Source: Paratinospora sagittata | Lineage: Eukaryota; Streptophyta; Magnoliopsida; Ranunculales; Menispermaceae | NCBI GenBank assembly: GCA_035771175.1 | Contig: CM069599.1 | Span: 32,273,562-32,337,561 of the forward strand | Length of the DNA: 64,000 nucleotides | Reading direction: 5' to 3' | Shown: positions 45,269-57,500 of the stretch, piece after piece | Position numbering within the stretch: position 1 is the first letter of the stretch | How the letters are laid out: each line of letters opens with the position of its first letter | Translations under genes and position numbers: made by a program | The notes under the pieces: model-generated | The model's database searches: none | Told to the model about the DNA's origin: nothing | What the model saw: the letters and a program-made list of their open reading frames with translations, nothing else

Positions 45269-47532
45269 TGTAACACCCCGTAAATTTAATTAAATACATA
45301 CGTTGAAGTACGCGTATATGAAGATGTATAATACACGTATTTTATACGTATTAGCTAAATATACACGTGATAATACACGTAGTTGATACGTATTTAGCTA
45401 AATATACGCGTGTATGAAATACATGCTATAATTACGGAATGTGAGCAAATAAATAAAATTATTATGAGTTGTATTAGTTGAATTGAATTGAATTAAATTG
45501 AATTAAATTGAATTATTAAATGATTTAATGAATGAAAGTTAAATATTAAAATGGGGAAAAGTTGTTTTATTAAGTTAGAGGAGGAGTATGGGATACTCTC
45601 TCATTTCAATATCTTTCCCCCACTAACGTTGAAAAAGAAAAGAATAAAAAAAATATACAAAATAAAATAAAAGAGAGATAAGGAAATGAGTTAAAAAAAA
45701 AAAAAGAAGAGAGATGAGTCGAGTTGTAAAAGAAATGAATAAAAAAAATAATAATAATAAAATAACACCTTAAAGATGTTGCACGTCCAAACAAAATGAA
45801 TAAAAAACAATAAGAATAAAAGAAGATAGAAGTTGTTGAACGTTGAATACAAAAAATAATAATAAAAGAAAGCTTATCTCGTTCCAATGTGTTACAACAA
45901 GAGGAATAATCCAGAGAGCGAAAGAAAGAAGCAGAGGAAGAAGGACGGAGAAGAAGAAGAAGAAAAAAAAAGGAGAACGTGAGACTCGCGTCCAATCGGA
46001 CATCGCGGTAAGTGATTTTCACTCCCTTTCTTCGTAAAATTGATATCTAAGCTAGAGGTAACAGTTCTAGCGGAGTAATTTTTGTCGTGGGAGCCGTTTT
46101 ACGGCATTTTCAAGAATTGGGGTTTTGGACCCAACGTGAATGAAACTCCGCTAGAATGGTAGAAAATGCTCCCTGGACTGTTAGAAACCCGAATATGTGG
46201 TTAGATTCAATTTTATGATTTTTGGAGCCGTTGGACAATTTTAATACAATTTACATCTTTCGGATGAATAGTAAAAATAAATGGCAAATAGTGAATAGTG
46301 AATAGTGAATAGTAAAGTGAATCGTAATAGTAAATAGTAATAGTGAATAGTAAAAAAATGAATAGTCCTGTGAACAGTGCGTTGATATTTTAGTAGCTAC
46401 CGAAATGGTAAATGATGATTCTCATGATAATCTATGGTCATTTCAGTGTTTAAATTGAGAGCTTAAGGGCATGGATAAACGCTCTTGAGGAAGCCCTATT
46501 GTTGTTCGATTTTAGCAGTTGAATTAGAAAACCCGTGTAACCACTGTCAGTATAGTTTTCTTGATTTGGTTCTTGTATGACATTGTACGCATATAAACTG
46601 TTTGATTGTACGCATGTGATATTATATATAAGGCATTGAGTTTTATGGATCATGTAAACTGATTTTAGCATTGGAGTTTGTAATGATGAGGCTTTGCGAT
46701 TCCTCATTGTCATTTCGTTAGGTCTGTCCTAACAAGGGTTGCGATCCTTGAAATGACTGTTAATTGGGTAATGAGATGTTGTGGCTACCTTGTAACGGCC
46801 ATACAACGGTTAGACCCGCTCTCGTGCCTTGCGGAGGAGGGAGATTGTGCATGGTGTTATTGAATTGGGTCATGAGAAGTTGTGTCTACCTTGTATGACC
46901 ATACAAGGGTTAGACCCGCTCTCTTGCCTTGCAGAGGAGGGAGATTGTGCATTATGTTATTGAAAATCATAAAATTTATGATATTGACATATATAATATA
47001 TTCGTTGAATGATACATGTGTTGAATAAGGATTTGAAATGATTTTAAATGTCATATTTCTATAAATGTATATAATTGTCATCTCAAGAACTATATTCACT
47101 GAGCTGTTGATTGCTCACCCCATTTCCTCCAATATTTCAGGTATTGAGTCGAAGGAAAAAGGACACTCTGTGAGTGAGTCTGGTATGTGTATGTCTGCTT
47201 GGAGGAAATAACTTTTTGTTATTTTGATATGTATACTTATCACACATTATATATATATATGTATTATCATCTAGATGGGATGTGTGGGCATATATATAAC
47301 TTAAGATATTTGATGAGGAAATGAAAATGTGATGTGTGAATGATTGGGATGAATATAGATATTTGGATTTGATTTGTGGTATAGGTAAAAAAAAAAAATT
47401 ACTGTACATTTTGGGAAGGTATGTGAGAGTACGTGAAGGCTGACAGTGTATTGTATACTGTATACGGGTATGTACAGTGTATAATATGTTGTGCCGGTCA
47501 TGACGTCAGCCTACGTCAGGGGCGTCGTGACA
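45269..47532 (+). mobile_element. Solo LTR, 2264 bp, Ty3-like
   Basis: It begins TGTAACACCCCG and ends GGGGCGTCGTGACA, and GTTAT flanks both sides (45264-45268 and 47533-47537): a perfect 5-bp target duplication with TG...CA ends. No primer-binding site, polypurine tract or internal coding region is present, so it is a solo LTR left by LTR-LTR recombination. It contains runs of GTGAATA-type simple repeat at 46265-46360 and an internal duplication at 46760-46960. It lies in the upstream region of GAPB, about 760 bases from the ATG. Confidence 0.92.
46760..46960. repeat. About 100-bp tandem duplication within the solo LTR
   Basis: Two copies share TTGGGT-ATGAGA, GTTAGACCCGCTCT-GTGCCTTG and GAGGAGGGAGATTGTGCAT, with period about 101 bases. 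Similar tandem modules occur in the suspected LTR at 5768-5935, suggesting a common LTR architecture. Confidence 0.85.
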
Positions 47533-47858
47533 GTTATACATCTATTTGAACTTGAAGTTAAAAGGGTAACAAACAATCAAGTCACTCTAATTTCTAAAGG
47601 CTAAACTTTCAAGCTGTAACCCAGGAACAAAATGCTTAAACTTACAAAAATATCTAATGATATGTTTAGTGATAATTTGTTGGAAAAATGGGTAATAAAC
47701 ATGATTTGTTCATTCTGAGCTAAATATTTAAGTGGGACCTATATATAACTTTAGATGGGACAAAGTTAAATATTAATCTCTAATATGTAGTGATTAAGAA
47801 TATATAATTATTTAGCTATATCCATTTTTATATTAATGAGAAATTGAGTCTAGATAAG

Positions 47859-48900
47859 TGTTAAGTGGGAAAATTTTGTAAACAAAGTTTAGTCTCACAT
47901 AAGAAAGATCGAAAACAATATGTTCACTTATAAGTGTAGCTAGAACTCTACACTTGTATATGAGCCCACTACACCACACAAAAGAAGGTTTAGGGGTGAT
48001 GCTTGCACATGCACCTGCGCCACACGAGGGCAAGATTGGGCGACTTAGGGCGCATAGCACTTTGCATGTGCGCATTGACGAGGGGAGCATTTCATTTTCG
48101 AAAATCGAGGCAGATCGGATGGCTAAGATGCATTCGTGGAGATCGAATCTGAGTCGTTCGTTGAGGATGTTTGATGCGATAAACATGTTTGATCGGAGAG
48201 AACCATCCAGGTTCAATGTACGCAATCCAAAGCCATAAGATCGTAACTGCACCAACCGTACACGATAGGACGCACTGATCAAGATCGTCAGATCGTGCCT
48301 TCACAGATTGTGCACAATCCAACAGTGCACGATCAGGTGCGATGATTGTGACCATCAAATCGCATCTGGTTGCGATCGGACTCTATCCGATGGTGCACAA
48401 AAAGACACCTTTTACAGCAAGGAAGAAATCTATAAATAGGGCCCTTCATAACTCAAAAAATCTATCTCAAAATATATGATTTTTCAGTATTTTCTTTTTT
48501 TTCTTTCTTCTCTATTTTAGCATTGTTTTTATTAGAGATTACAACCTTTATTAGTTCGATTATTCTTGTAATTTAAAGTGTTGTTGTCATAAGAAGGAGA
48601 TTGTTGTATTCTGGGAGATAATTTTCATACATTCGTGAGCACTAGTGTGGGACAAAATTATCTTAAGGGCATAGAGTTAAACCCTAGTCTCGATCTACTG
48701 TTGTTACGTCGTTACTTCGCTGGAATAGTGTTTGATCTAGTTTAACTTGACAAAGTTTTGTCCTTAGTATCTTTAAATAGTGAACGAAAAACAGTTTGCT
48801 GCTCTAAAAGAGTTGTATTCAAGCGAGACCCGTGTGACTCCACCACTCAACCTGAGAACTAATCTAGTTGATTATTTTGAAACCTACTTTCTGTGAAGCT
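47859..48900 (+). mobile_element. LTR-like sequence, possibly Copia
   Basis: It starts TGTTAAGTGGGAAAATTTTG with GTTTAGTCTCACATAAGAAA, a layout common to plant Copia LTR starts. It holds a TATA-like CTATAAATAGGGCCC at 48430-48444 and is richer in GC (CGATC words) than its surroundings. No 3' boundary or target duplication could be set, and it abuts the promoter array. Confidence 0.45.
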
Positions 48901-51900
48901 TGCCAACAAATACAAACAACATAATTAACAACCTTGAACTTCTTGTCTGAGGACAGAACACCATCAATCCAGTCAATCCAGCACTACCCACAAACTTTCT
49001 TTGAATCATTTCATTTTTTTTATTTTGTTGTTTAGATTAGGAGAGAAAAAAAAAATGGTTGATTCAAGGGTCATTAATGCGATCCCAAATGACCCGATTG
49101 GAAAAGGTAAAATAGATTGAAGTTAATCCTTGTAATTGTTACTTTATGTGTTTCATTTTCTCAGGTATGTATGTGCACGCATGTTGCGCATGATTTTTAC
49201 AATTTAAAATGAATTTAAGTTTTACAATTTTCGTAATATTCTTACTATTTTGTTGAAAAAATAGTATAAAGATATAACAAGGTAAATTCATCTTATTTGT
49301 TTAAAATAAAATAAGGATAAATAAATTGTATATTATATCTGGACAAAATTAGAAAATACTAATTTAAGAAGCCTCAATAAATAACTAAAGATAACAGAGT
49401 ATTGTGAAAAAGTTATACTATTAAAATCACTTTACTACCTACTTAACAAAGATAAAATATACTCTACTAACGATTATATTATTAAATTATACTTCAAAAT
49501 TAAAAAATAATATGTTCTAAAGGTATTTTTAAAATAATTACATCGATAGTTTTTTAACGTTTGGCATTATAACAATGTAGATTAAATAGATTAGGGTTGT
49601 TTGGCTTTTGGAATCTCTATTACAGGTAGCTCTAAATGTTTGATACTCAATTTAACTCAACTAAACTTTTTCTAGCTGCACAAAGTCGGTTATATGAATT
49701 GCCTTCTTCTACTTTTCTCAATTAAGTGCCAAGCTTTAAAGGTTTAATGGTTACTTAAAAACTTATTAATGAATTGTTTCTCCCCATAAAGACAATTTTA
49801 TTTAGTGAAGATAACATAAAAGACCAATTTAATTAATTGTCTCATTTAAAGAAAAATTAATAATCAAAAACTAGTTTGCAAATTTTAGTCTTTAAATAAT
49901 AGTGCACATAATATACTCCTCGATTGGTTTTACAATCCAACTCCCCATCCCATCTCCTAATATGTGGCAGTGGCCCATCTACTATTTTTTCACATACCTT
50001 CTTCAATTGACCAAATATATACAACCAATACATATTGTATAGTTTCAATGGTCCTGATGGATGGTACAGCTGCAGGTGTATGCTTTCACTACCCAACATG
50101 TAAATTGAAAAATAGTTATGTTTCAAAAAACCGTTGAGACGTAAGTTTAGCTCTTCTTTTGCAATAAACGCTCAGACCATTAAATCCATGAACTTCTTTA
50201 ACTCTCATCCAGAAAAAATAGGAATATTTACTTCTTTCTGTTTCTCTTCTCTCTAAATCTCTAGTTATTTCGTGAAAACTTGTCTGGAGATGGGACACCA
50301 TCAATCCAGTCAATCCAGCACACCCACAAGCTTTCTTTGAATCATTTCACTCCATTTCATTTTTTATTTTCTATTTTTGTTTTGTTGTTTAGATTATGAG
50401 AGAAAAAAAAATTGTTGATTCGAGGGTCGTTAATGCGATCACAAATGACCCAATTGGAAAAGGTAAAATGGATTAAAGTTAATCCTTGTAAATCTTACTT
50501 TCTGTGTTTCATTTTCTCAAGTATGTATGTGCACGCATGTTGTACATGATATTTACGATTTAAAATGAATTTAAGTTTTACAATTTTCATAATAAAATAG
50601 TATATTTTTTAAGGTTATAAAAAGGTAAATTCATCTTATTTGTTTAAAATAAAATAGGGATAAATAAACTGAATATTATATATGGACAAAATTAGAAAAT
50701 ACTAATTTAAGAAGCCTTAATAAATAACTAAAGAAAATAGAGTATTGTGAAAAAGTTATACTATTAAAATTACCTTACTACCTACTTGATAAAATACACT
50801 CTACTAACGATTACATTATTAAATTATACTTCAAAATTAAAAAATAATATGTTCTAAAGGTATTTTTAAAATAATTACATCGACAATTTTTTAACATTTG
50901 GCATTATAAAGATATTGATTACTTAGATTAGGGTAGGTTGCTCTAAATGTTTGATACTCAATTTAACTCAACTAAACTTTTTCTCTGCTATACAAAATCA
51001 GTTATATAAATTGGCTTCTTCTACTTTTCTCAATTAAGGGCCAAGCTTTAAAGGTTTAATGGTTACTTAAAAACTTATTAATGAATTGTTTCTCCTATAA
51101 AGACAATTTCATTAGGTGAAGATAACATAAAAGACCAATTTAATTAATTGTCTCAATTAAAGAAAAATTAATAATCAAAAACCAGTTTGCAAATTTTAGT
51201 CTTTAATTAATAGTGCACATAATATACTCCTTGATTGGTTTTACAATCCAACTCCCCATCCCATCTCCTAATCAACTATTTTTTCACATACCTTCTTCAA
51301 TTGACCAAATATATACAACCATACATATTGTATAGTTTCAATGGTCCAGATGGATTGTACAACTGCAGCTGTATGCTATCACTACCCCCACATGTAAATT
51401 GAAAAGCAATTATGTTTCAAAAAATAGTTGAGACGTTGTAAGTTTAGCTCTTCTTTTGCAATAAACGCTCAGACCATTAAATCCATGAACTTCTTTAGCT
51501 CTCATTCAGAAAAAATAGGAATATTTACTTCTTTCTGTTTTTCTTCTCTCTCAATTTCTAGTTATTTCGTAAAAACTTGTCTGGAGACAGGACACCATCA
51601 ATCCAATCAATCCAGCACACCCACAAGCTTTCTTTGAATCATTTCACTCCATTTCATCTTTTAATTTTTTATTTTTGTTTTGTTGTTTAGATTAGGAGAG
51701 AAAAAAAAAATCGTCGATTCGAGGGTCGTTAATGCGATCCCAAATGACCCAATTGGAAAAGGTAAAATGGATTGAAGTTAATCTTTGTAAATCTTACTTT
51801 CTGTGTTTCATTTTCTTATGTATGTATGTGCACGCATGCTGCACATGATATTTATAATTTAAAATAAATTTAAGTTTTACAATTTTCATAATATTCTTAC

Positions 51901-52622
51901 TGTTTTGTTGAAATAATAGTATATTTTTTAAAGTTATAAAAAGGTAAATTCATCTTATTTGTTTAAAATAAAATAGGGGTAAATAAATTGTATATTATAT
52001 CCGGACAAAATTAGAAAATACTAATTTAAGAAGCCTAATAAATAACTAAAGATAATAGATTATTGTAAAAAAGTTATACTATTAAAATTACTTTACTACC
52101 TACTTAACAAAGATAAAATATACTCTAATAACGATTACATTATTAAATTATACTTCAAAACATAAAAAATAATATGTTCTAAAGGTATTTTTTAAATAAT
52201 TACATCGATAATTTTTTTAACGTTTGACATTCTAACAATATAGATTAAATAGATTAGGGTTGTTTGGCTTTCGGCATCTCTATTACAGGTAGCTCTAGAA
52301 GTTTGATACTCAATTTAACTCAACTAAACTTTTTCTCAGTTACACAAAGTGGGTTATATGAATTGTCTTCTTCTACTTTTTTCAATTAAGGGCCAAGCTT
52401 TAAAGGTTTAATGGTTACTTAAAAACTTATTAATGAATTGTTTCTTCCAAAGACAATTTAATTTAGTGAAGATAACATAAAAGACCAATTTAATTAATTG
52501 TCTCATTTAAAGAAAAATTAATAATCAAAAACCAGTTTGCAAATTTTAGTCTTTAAATAATAGTGCACATAATATACTCCTTGATTGGTTTTACAATCCA
52601 ACTCCCCGTCCCATCTCCAAAT

Positions 52623-52629
52623 ACGTGGC
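52623..52629 (+). promoter_or_regulatory. ACGTGGC motif in promoter copy 4
   Basis: ACGTGGC is the core of the ABA-responsive element. The matching site in copy 2 is ATGTGGC (49962-49968), and copy 3 has lost this stretch. Confidence 0.45.
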
Positions 52630-53976
52630 AGTTGCCCATCAACTATTTTTTCACGTACCTTCTTCAATTGACCAAATATATACAACCATACATATTGTAT
52701 AGTTTCAATGGTCCTCATGGATGGTACAGCTGTAGCTGTATGCTATCACTACCCCACATATAAATTGAAAAGTAGTTATGTTTCAAAAAACCGTTGAGAC
52801 GTTGTAAGTTTAGCTCTTCTTTTCGCGTCAAACACTCAAAGCTCTTAGTCTTTAAGGTCAGCAATAAACGCTCCGACCATTAAATCCATGAACTTCTTTA
52901 ACTCTCATCCAAAAAAATTAGTAATATTTATTTCTTTCAATTTCTCTTTTCTTTCAATTTCTAGTTCTTTCGTGAAAACTTGTTTGGGGACAGGACATCA
53001 TCAATCCACTCAATCCAGCACACCCACAAGCTTTCTTTAAATCATTTCACTCCATTCAATTTTTTTATTTTTTGTTTTTGTTTTGTTGTTTAGATTAGGA
53101 GAGAGAAAAAAAATCATCGATTTGAGGGTCGTTAATGCGATCCCAAATGACCCGATTGGAAAAGGTAAAATGGATTGAAGTTAATCCTTGTAAATCTTAC
53201 TTTTTGTGCTTCATTTTCTGAAGTATGTATGTGCACGCATGTTGCACATGATTTTTACAATTTAAAATGAATTTAAGTTTTACAATTTTCATAATATTCT
53301 TATTGTTTTGTTGAAAAAATAGTATATTTTTTAAAGATATAAAAAGGTAAATTCATATTATTTGTTTAAAATAAAATAGGGATAAATAAACTGTATATTA
53401 TCTGGAGAATATTAGGAAATACTAATTTAAGAAGCCTTAATAAATAAATAAAGATAATAGAGTAGTATGAAAAAGTTATACTATTAAAATTACTTTACTA
53501 CCTAGACAAAGATAAAATATACTCTACTAACTATTACATTATTAAATTATACTTTAAAATTAAAAAATAATATGTTCTAAAAACTTTTGTCATTATAACA
53601 ATATAAATTAAATAGATTAGGATGGTCTGGCTGTCGGCATCTCTATTACTTGTAGTTTTAATTGTTTAATACTTAATTCAACTCAATTAAACTTTTTTTT
53701 CAACTACACAAATATTATTTGGCTTCTTCTACTTTTTCTAATTAAGGGTCAAGCTTTAAATGTTTAGTAGTTACTTAAAAACTTATTAATAAATTGTTTC
53801 CCCGAGACAATTTCATTTAGTGAAGATAACATAAAAGACCAATTTAATTAATTGTCTCATTTAAAGAAAAATTAATAATCAAAAATCAGTTTGCAAATTT
53901 TAGCTTTTAAATAATAGTGCGCATAATATATTCCTTGATCGATTTTACAATGTAACTTCCCATCCCATCTCTTAAT

Positions 53977-53983
53977 ACGTGGC
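53977..53983 (+). promoter_or_regulatory. ACGTGGC motif in promoter copy 5
   Basis: This is the same ABRE-like core, in the copy directly upstream of the GDPDL gene, about 600 bases before its ATG. Confidence 0.45.
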
Positions 53984-54579
53984 AATGTTCCATCAACTAT
54001 TTTGTAGCATACCTCTTTTAATTAACCAAATATATACAACTAATACATATTGTATAGTTGCAATGGTCCAAATAGATTATACAGCTATAACGGTATGCTA
54101 TCACTACCCCACATGTAAATTAAAAAGTAATTATGTTTTAAAAAACGGTTGAGACTTCCCGCCAAACACTCAAAGCTCCTGGTCTTAAGGTCAGCAATAA
54201 ACGCTCAAACCATTAAATCTTATAACTTCTTTAACTCTCACCCAGAAAATATTTACTTTTTTATGTTTTTCTTCTCTTAATCTTAGATCTTTGTGAAATC
54301 TTGTCTGAGGCGAGGACACATCAATCCAGTCAATCGAGCACTACCCACAAGCTTTGTTTGAATCAGTTTATTCCATTTATTTTTTTATTTATTTTTTATC
54401 TTGTTGTTTAGATTTGGAGAGAAAAAAAATTGTCAATTGGAGGGTCGTTAATGCGATCCAAATGACGGTAAAATGGATTGAAGTTAATGTAATTGTTACT
54501 TTCTGTGTTTCATTGTTCACATTAAATCTGTTTATAATGTTTATGTTAATCAGTGTTTCTTCTTCAGGATACGAATAGA

Positions 54580-57500
54580 ATGGTTCGATTCCTGTTTTCC
54601 ATTCTGTTCTTGATCCATTCAGCTCTAGCAAAACCGGGTCCGAACCCCCTTCCTGTGCAGAAATGGCAGACACTCGCAGGTAAAAATTAGTTGATATTGA
54701 ATGGCATTCTGAATAAAGGGTTTCCTTGTTTCATCTTAATTTTGCCATGAAATATAGCAAGAAATCTTTTGCTGCTGTTTTGTTTTCGAATAATTAGGTG
54801 ATCTTTTGTTGCAGGGGAAAGGCCGGCGGTGATAGCACGCGGTGGCTTTTCAGGGCTTTTTCCAGAGTCCAGCCAATTTGCAAACCAATTTGCCATATCA
54901 ACTAGCTTACCGGATGTGATTATATACTGTGATCTGCAATTAACAAAAGATGGCACTGGTATATGCATGAAAGATGCACGACTCGACAATTCTACGAATA
55001 TAGCAGTTGTATACCCCCAAGGCCAGAAAACTTATAACGTTAATGGGAAAGATGTTCGAGGATGGTTTGCCAAGGACTTTACAGCGAAGCAGATATTCGA
55101 CAAAGTAACATGTAAAGTTTTCTTGATTTTGCTCTCATTGTTGTTTTCTACATTTTGGATTTGAATTTGTAATTGTTTCTTACTTTAATTCTTTTAACAA
55201 AAATATATTTCTACAGTGACTCAAAGTATCTTCTCTCGTCCAAGTTTCTTCGACGACGCCTTGCCATTGAGCACTGTCCAAGATGTAACAGGTCTAAAAC
55301 CTCCTAGATTTTGGCTAAATGTTCAGGTAACAGTTGCTAAAAATTTCTCTCCAGTAAACGGCTACTTCTTTTGTGATAAATGTTGTGTAGATAATCTTAA
55401 AGATCAACATCTGATGTTCAGGTAACAGTTGTTACCAAACGATCCAAAAACTACTTTTAATTCAAAAATAGTCTGTAACTGCTCAACCAAATGTGGCTAA
55501 TATATCAGTGATTTATGTTCCTTTCTCTTTGCTTTTGCAGTATGACAGTTTTTACAAACTGCACAAACTCGACGCGGAATTGTTTGTTCAAACCGCTCTA
55601 AGATCAATGGGTATAAACTATATATCATCTCCTGAGATTGGATTTCTGAAGGGCCTAAATGGGAAGGTGAACAAAGTTAGAACAAAGCTCATCTTTCAGG
55701 TTCTAGATGCGAACGAAACCGAACCAACAACCAAGCAAAAGTACAGTTTAATCTTGGGGAATCTAGCTTCAATCAAGGCATTTGCTTCTGGCATTCTTGT
55801 TCCTAAGAACTACATCTGGCCTGTTAGTCCTAGCCAATATTTAGAGGCTCACACTAATCTTGTAGCTGATGCTCATAAAGCAGGGCTAGAAGTTTATGCT
55901 TCAGGTTTTGCAAATGACATTCCAGGAAGTTTTAACTACAGTTACGATCCCACGCTGGAGATCTTGCGCTTCGTAGATAATTCTGAGTTCTCTGTTGATG
56001 GTGTGCTCACTGACTTCCCTCCCACTGCATCAGAGGCCATCGGTGAGATTTTCTTCTATTTTTTTGTTCAAAACTTCTTATGATTGTAAAATAAGAAAAA
56101 AAAAAAAAAAAAAAAACTACAATCAGTGAGTTTTGTTGATTTTTTGGCTCATACCCATTACAGGTATTCTGAATATTTTGGTAAGAGTTAGGTTTTTAAC
56201 CCTAATTCGCTCATTAGTGAATTTGTTTCTCTTCTTCCGTGGACATGGGTGAATATTCACTGAACTACTAAATTTTTGTGCGTTCTTGCTTGTGAGTTCT
56301 TTTGCATTTGTTTGAATTGTTCCTTTGACCCGCAATCTGCTTGGCCATGCATAACTAGTTTCTCCGTTAGCAGTAGTGAATCTATGTTTTGAATCTACTT
56401 CCTATAAACATGATTTCAATGTTTTATTGACTTCTCCAATCAACAGGCTACTAAATTTGTACTAAGATATTACCTTAGAAACTATTCTGATCTATTTGTG
56501 TTCTCCTTTTTCAGCTTGCTTGGCTCAACAAGCAAAAACTAAGCCTAGCAAAGGTGAGTTACTAACCTTGAGCCATTTGTAGAAAAAACTAAGGCAGATG
56601 ACAGATTCATATATCTTTTTTTGTAAATTTTGCAGGTAAAGCTTTGATCATATCCTCAAATGGAGCAAGTGGAGTATTTGCAGGCTGCACCGATCTGGCT
56701 TATCAGCAAGCAGTAAATGATGGCGCCGATATAATAGATTGTTCGGTTCAAATGTCAAAAGATGGAATTCCCTTCTGCTTGGCTTCTGCGGATCTCACAA
56801 GCAGCACCACTGCAATGACTACTTTCATGGCCCGAGCCACCACAATCCCTGAAATCCAACCAAAGAATGGGATTTTCTCATTTGACCTTACTTGGAGCGA
56901 GATCCAAACCTTAAAGCGTAAAGTTCTTCAAGCATTCCATCTCATTCCATTCTATGATATAAAAAATGTTGGTTAGTTACATAGAATTGAAACAACACAA
57001 TAACTAATCTTAGTTTTCTCTCAACCTTTCAGCACAATTGACAACCCCCGAAGAAACGGGACTGCCAAGAAATCCGGCAAACAAGAATTTGGGCAAACTC
57101 ATGGCACTCTCGGAATTCTTAGACTTGGCAAAAGTAAAGGCAGTTACCGGAATCCTCATCAACATAGAGGTAAGATGTTACGATCACATTTGTTTTCTTT
57201 TATTTTTGTGATACTTTAATTAATTAATTAAATAAATAGAGGTAGTTAGGTTAGTTTTTAACAATTATAGCCATGTTGTTTAGAACATGGGTGTGTGGGT
57301 ATAGAAAATGGGGTTATGCGAGTAGAGAACATGGGCTTGTATGGGCTAGTTTTTAGGATTTATGGGTGCTGTAATTTTCTATTTAAAGAGAAGAATCAAT
57401 GAGAAAGGGGTGCAGAAAATTGTTGACAAGGCCATGTTTGATCTATTGGAGGTTTTGGTTCCCTCAAATGAACCATTTAGAGGTCATGAACCATTTAGAG

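Larger units (their letters stand above)
48935..54480 (+). repeat. Five-copy tandem array of promoter plus first exon
   Basis: The anchor CATCAATCCAGTCAATCCAG recurs at about 48961, 50298, 51595, 52998 and 54317 (spacings 1337, 1297, 1403 and 1319). Each anchor is followed by the same leader exon (AGGGTCGTTAATGCGATCC) and a donor (GGTAAAATGGATTG). Each is preceded, in copies 2-5, by the same 1.2-kb upstream sequence (AACGCTCAGACCATTAAATC, TATTGTATAGTTTCAATGG). Copy 1 is truncated on its left. Copy 5 leads into the GDPDL gene at 54580. Open frames inside the array (for example 49857-50126 and 52518-52718, minus) recur only because the repeat recurs. Confidence 0.9.

Noticed and set aside
45606..46022. 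138-codon Phe/Ser-rich minus frame
   Set aside because: It lies wholly within the solo LTR and is low-complexity, with no retroelement domain.
48101..48420. GC-rich GATCG-word region as a possible gene
   Set aside because: Frames on both strands are short and interrupted, and its position inside an LTR-like sequence explains the composition.
49857..52718. Repeated minus-strand frames containing WLYIFGQLKKV
   Set aside because: They occur once per promoter-array unit, vary in length, and lie antisense to the promoter region without family resemblance.
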